From Verrucomicrobiota bacterium (GTDB lineage: Bacteria > Verrucomicrobiota > Verrucomicrobiia > Verrucomicrobiales > Akkermansiaceae), in contig WBXE01000140.1 in the NCBI GenBank assembly GCA_008932955.1, positions 1-6,387 of the forward strand: a DNA stretch of 6,387 bases, in the 5' to 3' direction. The stretch's first letter is position 1, and the number at the start of each line of letters is the position of its first letter. This document shows positions 1 through 4,875 of this stretch, piece after piece. Below the pieces are notes generated by a model. The model saw only the letters and a program-made list of their open reading frames with translations, searched no databases and was not told the origin of the DNA. A program made the position numbers and the translations under genes.

Positions 1-8
1 ATACACAA

Positions 9-328
9 ATGAACGATGAGAATTTTCAGAAGCCGCTGCTGAGTGTGAAGCAGATGGGCGGCATCATGCACGGCGGAAAGCTTGCGCAACGACGATCAAC
101 ACTGACCGACTGGTATGTGAAGGGGCTAAGGGAACGGACCGGCCTTACTCAGTCAGATTTTTCACAGATGATCGGTGTGAGCATCAGGACGCTTCAGAAT
201 TGGGAGCAGGGGCGACGAGAACCAGAAGGTCGGCCAAGGCGTTGTTGCGCGTTGTAGATCGCAATCCGCAAGCTGTTCTAAGCCCCTCCACAGGCAAGCA
301 TCGGCCCGAAGCGAGCGGCGGATGCTAG
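9..328 (+). pseudogene. HigA/NadS-type XRE antitoxin, frameshifted
   Basis: The first 74 residues read as a DNA-binding antitoxin of the HigA/NadS type: a variable N-terminus with a GGIMHGGK segment, then a Cro/C1-type helix-turn-helix at about residues 38-70 with the signature RTLQNWEQGRREPEG. In this family such proteins repress their own operon and neutralise a RelE/HigB-like toxin encoded just upstream, which here would lie outside the window. In the starting frame the protein ends abruptly at 82 aa with RPRRCCAL. Switching to the -1 frame at about 230-233 restores the family-like continuation AKALLRVVDRNPQAVLS, and the stop then falls at 326-328, giving about 106 aa. The simplest reading is loss of one base in a codon for the Pro that normally follows EPEG. 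It could be a real mutation or a sequencing error. No Shine-Dalgarno is seen in the eight bases available before the ATG. The gene is opposite in strand to everything else here, consistent with an accessory insertion. Confidence 0.72.
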
Positions 329-363
329 TGGTGGCATTTCTAGGCTGCAGCAGAGTAGGGTGG

Positions 364-1653
364 TTATTTAGCCATGAGGGCTTCGATTTCGTCGGCTTCG
401 ATGGGGATGTTGCCCATGAGGTCGAAGTTGGAGTCCTTGCCGATGAGGATATCGTTTTCGAGGCGCACGGCAAGGCCTTCCTCGCGGATGTAGATGCCCG
501 GTTCGATGGTGAAGACCATGCCTTCGGCAAACGTTTCGTGCGGCGGAAATACGTCATGCACGTCGAGCCCGAGGTGGTGCGAAGTGCTATGCATGAAGTA
601 TTTTTTGACCAGTAATTTATCGGGGCCTTGCTCCTTGGCAGCCTTGGCGTCGATGAGTCCCAGGCCGATGAGTTCGCGTTCCATCATCTCGACGGTTAGC
701 TGTTGGTATTCGAGCGGGCGGATGCCGGGACGCAGGATCTCGTTAGATCCGCGCACGACGCGCAACACCGCGTCGTACACCTGGCGTTGGCGCGGGGTGA
801 AGCGGCCATTGACGGGCACGGTGCGGGTTAGGTCGGAGTTCCAGCCGGCATATTCGGCAGCCACGTCCATGAGGACGAGCTCACCATCGCGACAGATTTT
901 ATCGTTCTCGATGTAATGCAGGACGCAGGCATTTTTGCCTGAGCCGATGATTGGGCTATAGGCGAAGCCGCGCGACCCGCGGCGGATGAATTCATGAATG
1001 AACTCGGCCTCGATTTCCCACTCACCCACGCCGGGTTTGAGGAAACCGAGCACGCGGCGGAAGCCGGCTTCGGTGATATCGCAGGCATGCTGCAAGAGTT
1101 TAATTTCCAACGGATCTTTGATGATGCGTAGCCGGTTCATGACCTGAGCCAAGCGCTCGTAGCGGTGCAGCGGGTAGCGGTTCTGGCATTCCTTGATGAA
1201 ACGCGCATTGGCCGTTTCCACCACCACACTGGCCCGCAGGTGTTCATTGGTGAACAGATAGATATGGTCGGCCTGTGGCGCCAAGCGGTGCAGCAAGGAA
1301 TCAAACGCTGCGCTCCACTCGACCCGCTCGATGCCGCTGGTGGCGCGGGCGGCCTCCTTGGTGAGCTTGTCACCTTCCCAAATGGCGATCAACTCGCTGG
1401 TTTCTTTGACGAAGAGCAATTCGCGGTCTTTCGGATCCACTGCATCGGGCATCATCACCAGCACGGTGTCCTCCTGATCCACCCCGGTGAGATAGAATAG
1501 ATCGGTGTTTTGTTTGAATGCCATCGTACCATCCGCATTGGTTGGCAGGATGTCGTTGGCGCGGAGGATTACAATGCTGTTAGGCTTGAGCAAGCTGCGC
1601 AGGCGCTCGCGATTGCGGATGAAGAACTGAGGGTCGATAGGTTCGTAACGCAT
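364..1653 (-). CDS. pepP: Xaa-Pro aminopeptidase (aminopeptidase P, M24B)
   Basis: A cytosolic metallopeptidase that removes the N-terminal residue from peptides whose second residue is proline, used in peptide turnover. From the ATG at 1653 it is 429 aa, a normal length. An aminopeptidase P N-terminal domain (about residues 1-140, with NADGTMAFKQNTDLFYLTG) precedes a pita-bread M24 domain (about 165-420). All five dinuclear-metal ligands are present: D263 in LMDVAAEY, D274 in SDLTRT, H359 in STSHHLGLDVHD, E384 in FTIEPGIY and E399 in VRLENDI. The substrate-site histidines corresponding to E. coli H243, H350 and H361 also appear (H246, H355, H366). The D-D spacing of 11 matches E. coli PepP. 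A TTG 36 bases further upstream would add 12 residues, but the ATG gives the family-typical start MRYEPI. No Shine-Dalgarno is visible. The gene follows the vanZ-like gene by 99 bp and converges on the antitoxin remnant. No signal peptide is seen. Confidence 0.95.
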   Translation of the reverse strand: MRYEPIDPQFFIRNRERLRSLLKPNSIVILRANDILPTNADGTMAFKQNTDLFYLTGVDQEDTVLVMMPDAVDPKDRELLFVKETSELIAIWEGDKLTKEAARATSGIERVEWSAAFDSLLHRLAPQADHIYLFTNEHLRASVVVETANARFIKECQNRYPLHRYERLAQVMNRLRIIKDPLEIKLLQHACDITEAGFRRVLGFLKPGVGEWEIEAEFIHEFIRRGSRGFAYSPIIGSGKNACVLHYIENDKICRDGELVLMDVAAEYAGWNSDLTRTVPVNGRFTPRQRQVYDAVLRVVRGSNEILRPGIRPLEYQQLTVEMMERELIGLGLIDAKAAKEQGPDKLLVKKYFMHSTSHHLGLDVHDVFPPHETFAEGMVFTIEPGIYIREEGLAVRLENDILIGKDSNFDLMGNIPIEADEIEALMAK

Positions 1654-1693
1654 GGCGTGCAGTGGAAACGATTTGTTGGCAGCGGGCAACCCT

Positions 1694-1719
1694 CATTTTG
1701 GCAAAATGTGGGAATCCAC
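1694..1719. repeat. Two abutting inverted repeats upstream of pepP
   Basis: CATTTTG-G-CAAAATG at 1694-1708 is a perfect 7-bp inverted repeat around one central base. It shares its last base with a second one, GTGG-GAAT-CCAC, at 1708-1719. They lie 41-66 bp upstream of the pepP ATG in the 99-bp gap after the vanZ-like gene. The compact AT-rich palindrome could be an operator for a dimeric regulator or a leader hairpin. No T-run follows on either strand, so an intrinsic terminator is unlikely. The repeats are plain in the sequence; a function is a guess. Confidence 0.4.
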
Positions 1720-1752
1720 CGCGAATTCTGCGAGCTGTGCTTGCGGCGGCTA

Positions 1753-2211
1753 TTACCAACGTTTGCGGAGGGTGCCTACGAGCCACAGCAAGCCGAGGCC
1801 GATGGCTGCGCCGCTGGCGTCAATGAACACGTCGGACAGCTGACCGGTGCGACCGGGGACAAAGGTCTGATGGAATTCGTCGCTGGCCGCGTAGAGCATC
1901 ACAAACGACAGAGCGAGGGCCGCCTCGGACCAGCGCCAGGGGTGGGGCGAGATCGGGGAGGCGTGGCGGATGGCCCGCCACATGAGCACGGCGAGCACGG
2001 CGAATTCCGTGAGGTGGCCACATTTGCGCAATAGATAATGGATTGCATCGAGTCGGGTCTTGGCCATCAGAGGAAATAGCCAGTGCATCAAGGGCTCAAA
2101 AAACCTTGAGGAATGCTGTGCCGAGCCGGTATCACTCGAGGCCGAGAAAATCACCGCCATCCAGAGCAGAGGCGGCAGCCAGTCCAACACCGTTTGGCGG
2201 GAAATTCGCAT
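1753..2211 (-). CDS. VanZ-like family integral membrane protein
   Basis: A 152-aa protein with four predicted membrane helices (about residues 8-26, 66-83, 93-110 and 127-147) and the conserved features of the VanZ-like family: KCGHLTEF before helix 2, and SDEFHQTFVPGRTGQLSDVFID between helix 3 and helix 4, including D111, E112, H114, Q115, G120-R121, D127 and D131. It would sit in the inner membrane with very short tails. VanZ itself confers low-level teicoplanin resistance, but most chromosomal members have no known role and there are no vanA/vanH/vanX genes here, so resistance should not be assumed. The ATG at 2211 gives a normal family length; no Shine-Dalgarno precedes it. The gene ends in TAA directly followed by TAG. 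It may be co-transcribed with pepP, which starts 99 bp downstream, but the two have no known functional link. Confidence 0.88.
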   Translation of the reverse strand: MRISRQTVLDWLPPLLWMAVIFSASSDTGSAQHSSRFFEPLMHWLFPLMAKTRLDAIHYLLRKCGHLTEFAVLAVLMWRAIRHASPISPHPWRWSEAALALSFVMLYAASDEFHQTFVPGRTGQLSDVFIDASGAAIGLGLLWLVGTLRKRW

Positions 2212-2227
2212 GCAGCAGAGAAGCCGG

Positions 2228-2280
2228 ATTGGCCAATGGAGGCAACCCCGAAGTTGCGCCGTGCATGCGCGCTGGTTGCC
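2228..2280 (-). promoter_or_regulatory. Candidate structured leader of vanZ-like gene
   Basis: Read on the minus strand, GGCAACC (2280-2274) is perfectly complementary to GGTTGCC (2247-2241), a 7-bp stem enclosing 26 nt. A second arm, GCAAC (2257-2253), is complementary to the same 3' partner (GTTGC, 2246-2242), giving a 5-bp stem with a 6-nt loop of UUCGGG type. The two stems cannot coexist, as in attenuators or riboregulators. Next comes a perfect 10-bp palindrome ATTGGCCAAT (2228-2237), 16 bp before the ATG. A TACAAT hexamer on the minus strand (2309-2304) resembles a -10 box but has no convincing -35. No U-tract follows the stems, so this is not a standard terminator. The complementarity is visible; any regulatory role is inferred and weak. 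Confidence 0.25.
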
Positions 2281-2453
2281 AAGCCGCGCAGGCTCTCTGC
2301 GGGATTGTAGCGGCGTGTCTATGAGCGCCGCTGTGCATGATCTGCTGATGAATCAGCTGTATTGGACAAGCGCCATCTCAATCACACTGGCGGTCACAGA
2401 CTGCCGCTACACCATACCTCATGATGGCTTGCGAGGTCGATGATTGGCAGCCT

Positions 2454-3347
2454 CTAGGTAGCGCAACCGATGCGGGAGCCGATGCGGGCGTAGAGTTCGG
2501 TGTAGGAGGCGGAGTGCTCGCGCAGGTCGGCTGCGAGGCGGATGGCGCCTGGCTCAAACAGGGTGATGGTGGAAGAGCCGCCGAAGGCAAAGTAGCCTTT
2601 TTCGGCAGCCTTGGCCACCGGGCTGCCAACACGATAGGTTTGGGCGATGGTGCCGACGCAGGTGGCACCAATCTCCAACAACAGCACCGTTCCAAAGTTA
2701 GGAGTTTCGAGACGGGTGAGCGTTCGTTTGTTAGTCCAGAGGTAAGACAGGTGTTGGCGCAGGGCGAGGGGAGACACCGAAAACAAGGGGCCGCCGATGC
2801 TGTGGGTGGGTCCTGGAATGCCGGCCACGGGAAAGTGAAAACGATGGTAATCCACCGGGCACAGGCGCGAGAGCACCAGCGCCCCATCGGCATAGCGCGC
2901 CGCGAGGGCGGCATCACCTAACAGGCTTGTGAGGTCGAAGCGCTGACCCTTGACGAACACGCCGCTGATGGCAGAGGCCCGCTCGAACCCGAGATGGCGG
3001 CCGTCGGCCGGAAACACAGCCGCGGAGATATCGGCGTCGATTGGGCGGGCGGCGGGTTTGAGTTTCCGATAGAAAAACTCGTTGAAGTTGGCAAAGGCCT
3101 CGGGAAGCTCGGCAAACTCGGTGGAATCCAGGCCGTAACGGGCGATGAAGGGGGCGATCTTGGCAGCAGAGGCCGCGCGGTTCATGCGGTGGCCATACCA
3201 TTTCGAAAAAGCCGGGCGCTTGACCAGCGCGGCGAGAGCCAGCGCGCCGAGCGGATGGCCGTAGGTCCAGCGCAGGAAGGCCTCGCCATAGACGTGTTCG
3301 GTCTCGAGGGTGCCGGTGTGGCGATTGAAATAGCGGATAGGTTCCAC
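2454..3347 (-). CDS. psd: Phosphatidylserine decarboxylase proenzyme
   Basis: Converts phosphatidylserine to phosphatidylethanolamine at the inner membrane, the last step in making this phospholipid. The proenzyme cleaves itself into a large beta and a small alpha chain, creating a pyruvoyl group at the new alpha N-terminus. With the GTG start at 3347 it is 297 aa. The cleavage motif is FGGSST with the predicted cut between G257 and S258, leaving a 40-aa alpha chain. Residues matching the catalytic Asp and His of E. coli Psd are visible: D115 in FPADGR, and H168 and H171 in DYHRFHFP. The GGSS motif and the start VEPIRYFNRHTG resemble the clostridial/chlamydial class, where E. coli has LGST. 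A GTG at 3398 would add 17 non-conserved residues and overlap gltD by 40 bp; the GTG at 3347 begins 11 bp after the gltD stop and is preferred. Its position implies co-transcription with gltBD. No Shine-Dalgarno is seen. Its partner, phosphatidylserine synthase, is not in the window. Confidence 0.93.
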   Translation of the reverse strand: MEPIRYFNRHTGTLETEHVYGEAFLRWTYGHPLGALALAALVKRPAFSKWYGHRMNRAASAAKIAPFIARYGLDSTEFAELPEAFANFNEFFYRKLKPAARPIDADISAAVFPADGRHLGFERASAISGVFVKGQRFDLTSLLGDAALAARYADGALVLSRLCPVDYHRFHFPVAGIPGPTHSIGGPLFSVSPLALRQHLSYLWTNKRTLTRLETPNFGTVLLLEIGATCVGTIAQTYRVGSPVAKAAEKGYFAFGGSSTITLFEPGAIRLAADLREHSASYTELYARIGSRIGCAT

Positions 3348-3358
3348 GCGGGAGGGGA

Positions 3359-4855
3359 TTACGGCAGCTGGGTGCTGCCCATCAGGAAGCGGTCGCACTC
3401 ACGGGCGGCACCGCGGCCCTCGTTGATCGCCCAGACCACCAGCGATTGGCCGCGGCGCATGTCGCCGGCTGCAAACACGCCTGTGAGGTTGGTGCTGAAG
3501 TCGCCGTGCGTGGCTTTGACGTTTGAGCGCGGGTCGGTATCGAGAGCAAACTTGTCGATAATGTTAGACTCGGGGCCGGTGAAGCCCATGGCGAGCAGGA
3601 TGAGTTGGGCGGGGATGATGCGCAGCGAGCCGTCAATCTCCTGCGGCACGAAGCGGCCTTGGGCGTCCTTGCCCCATTGGATGTCCACCAGTTCCAGTCC
3701 GGTTAGTTGGCCGGCGGCATCCTTGATGAAGCGTTTGGTCTGTACCAAGTATTGGCGCGGGTCACCGCCTTGCAGTGCCGCGGCTTCCTCTTGGCCATAA
3801 TCCATCTTGTAAACTTTGGGCCATTCGGGCCATGGATTGTCCGCTGCGCGTTCCAGCGGCGGCTTGGGCAATATCTCCAACTGGATCACACTCTTGCAGC
3901 CGTGGCGCAGGCTGGTGCCGACGCAGTCGGTGCCGGTGTCACCACCACCGATGACCACCACTTGCTTGCCAGCGGCATTGAGCGCGGGCAGCGAAGCGTC
4001 GAAATCGTGATCTAGCTGATAGCGCGTGTTTTCACTTAGAAATGTCATCGCCAGATGCACGCCGGCGGCGTCGCGGCCGGCGATGGGCAGGTCGCGGGCC
4101 TGGGTGGCACCGCAGCATAGCACTACGGCGTCGAAGTCTCGGCGCAGTCGCTCGGTGCTCCAATGCGGATCGGTGCCGACGCTGACGCCGGTCTTGAACT
4201 CGATGCCTTCCTCGCGCAGCAGGTTGACCCGACGTGCAACCACTTCACGCTTGTCGAGCTTCATGTTAGGAATGCCATACATCAGCAATCCGCCAACGCG
4301 GTCGTCGCGCTCGAATACGGTGACGTTGTGGCCGGCCTGGTTGAGTTGGTCGGCGCAGGCGAGGCCGGCGGGGCCGGAGCCGACGATGGCGACTTTTTTG
4401 CCGCTGCGGGTGGCTGGGATTCTGGGGGTGACCCAGCCTTGCTGCCAGCCGCGGTCGATGATAGCGCACTCGTTGTTTTTGATAGCCACGGGCGGCTTGA
4501 TCACGCCGAGCACGCATGACCCTTCGCAGGGGGCAGGGCAGACGCGGCCGGTGAATTCCGGGAAGTTGTTAGTTTTATGCAGGCGCTGAAGGGCTTCTTT
4601 CCAACGGCCGCGGAAAATCAGGTCATTCCATTCCGGGATGAGGTTGTTAACCGGGCAGCCGCTGGCCATGCCGGCGACCAAGTGGCCGGTGTGGCAAAAG
4701 GGGGTGCCGCAATCCATGCAGCGAGCGCCTTGTTCGCGCTGGTGTTTTTCGTCTGGATGGATCTTGAACTCATTCCAGTGCTTGATGCGCTCGAGCGGCG
4801 CGGTTTCGGAATCGGTCTTCCGTTCCAGTTCCATGAATCCTGTTGGCTTGCCCAT
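3359..4855 (-). CDS. gltD: Glutamate synthase (NADPH) small subunit
   Basis: The beta subunit of glutamate synthase oxidises NAD(P)H at an FAD and passes electrons through Fe-S clusters to the FMN of GltB. The protein is 498 aa from the ATG at 4855 (MGKPTGFMELERK), the usual size for the longer GltD type. An N-terminal Fe-S domain carries cysteines at 46, 49, 54 and 67 (CMDCGTPFC, then GCPVNNLIPEW) and at 106, 110 and 114 (CPAPCEGSC). The FAD-binding GSGPAG lies at 159-164 and is followed by the family motif GGLLMYGIPNMKLDK. The NAD(P)H-binding GGGDTG is at 303-308, and the C-terminal flavin-contact motif GVFAAGDMRRGQSLVVWA is near 459-476. The same frame stays open upstream to 4978, but that stretch is Arg-rich, overlaps gltB and is not family-like. 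The start lies 20 bp after the gltB stop, and psd follows 11 bp after its own stop. No Shine-Dalgarno precedes the ATG; coupling to gltB translation is plausible. Confidence 0.96.
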   Translation of the reverse strand: MGKPTGFMELERKTDSETAPLERIKHWNEFKIHPDEKHQREQGARCMDCGTPFCHTGHLVAGMASGCPVNNLIPEWNDLIFRGRWKEALQRLHKTNNFPEFTGRVCPAPCEGSCVLGVIKPPVAIKNNECAIIDRGWQQGWVTPRIPATRSGKKVAIVGSGPAGLACADQLNQAGHNVTVFERDDRVGGLLMYGIPNMKLDKREVVARRVNLLREEGIEFKTGVSVGTDPHWSTERLRRDFDAVVLCCGATQARDLPIAGRDAAGVHLAMTFLSENTRYQLDHDFDASLPALNAAGKQVVVIGGGDTGTDCVGTSLRHGCKSVIQLEILPKPPLERAADNPWPEWPKVYKMDYGQEEAAALQGGDPRQYLVQTKRFIKDAAGQLTGLELVDIQWGKDAQGRFVPQEIDGSLRIIPAQLILLAMGFTGPESNIIDKFALDTDPRSNVKATHGDFSTNLTGVFAAGDMRRGQSLVVWAINEGRGAARECDRFLMGSTQLP

Positions 4856-4875
4856 GATATGTCGTTGTAAGTTTG

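Noticed and set aside
225..236. Programmed -1 frameshift in the antitoxin gene
   Set aside because: The sequence around the switch has no X-XXY-YYZ slippery heptamer and no obvious downstream stimulatory hairpin; a one-base deletion or sequencing error is simpler.
1654..1689. TTG start adding 12 residues to pepP
   Set aside because: The extra residues do not look like the family N-terminus, and the GAGG upstream sits almost against the TTG, too close to act as a ribosome-binding site. The ATG at 1653 matches the family start MRY.
1510..2034. Plus-strand open frame of 174 codons
   Set aside because: It runs antisense across pepP and the vanZ-like gene and has no recognisable domain; long antisense frames are expected opposite GC-rich genes.
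1753..2211. Glycopeptide resistance cluster
   Set aside because: Only a VanZ-like protein is present; no ligase, dehydrogenase, dipeptidase or two-component genes accompany it.
2389..2405. GGCGGT-CACAG-ACTGCC hairpin as a psd terminator
   Set aside because: On the psd transcript strand one central pair becomes an A-C mismatch and no U-tract follows, so it does not qualify as an intrinsic terminator.
2378..2917. Minus-strand open frame of 179 codons overlapping psd
   Set aside because: It is an alternative frame of psd, rich in Pro, Ser and Ala with no domain; psd itself carries the pyruvoyl motif in the other frame.
2994..3800. Plus-strand open frame of 268 codons
   Set aside because: Antisense to psd and gltD, both confidently identified by catalytic motifs; composition is that of a shadow frame.
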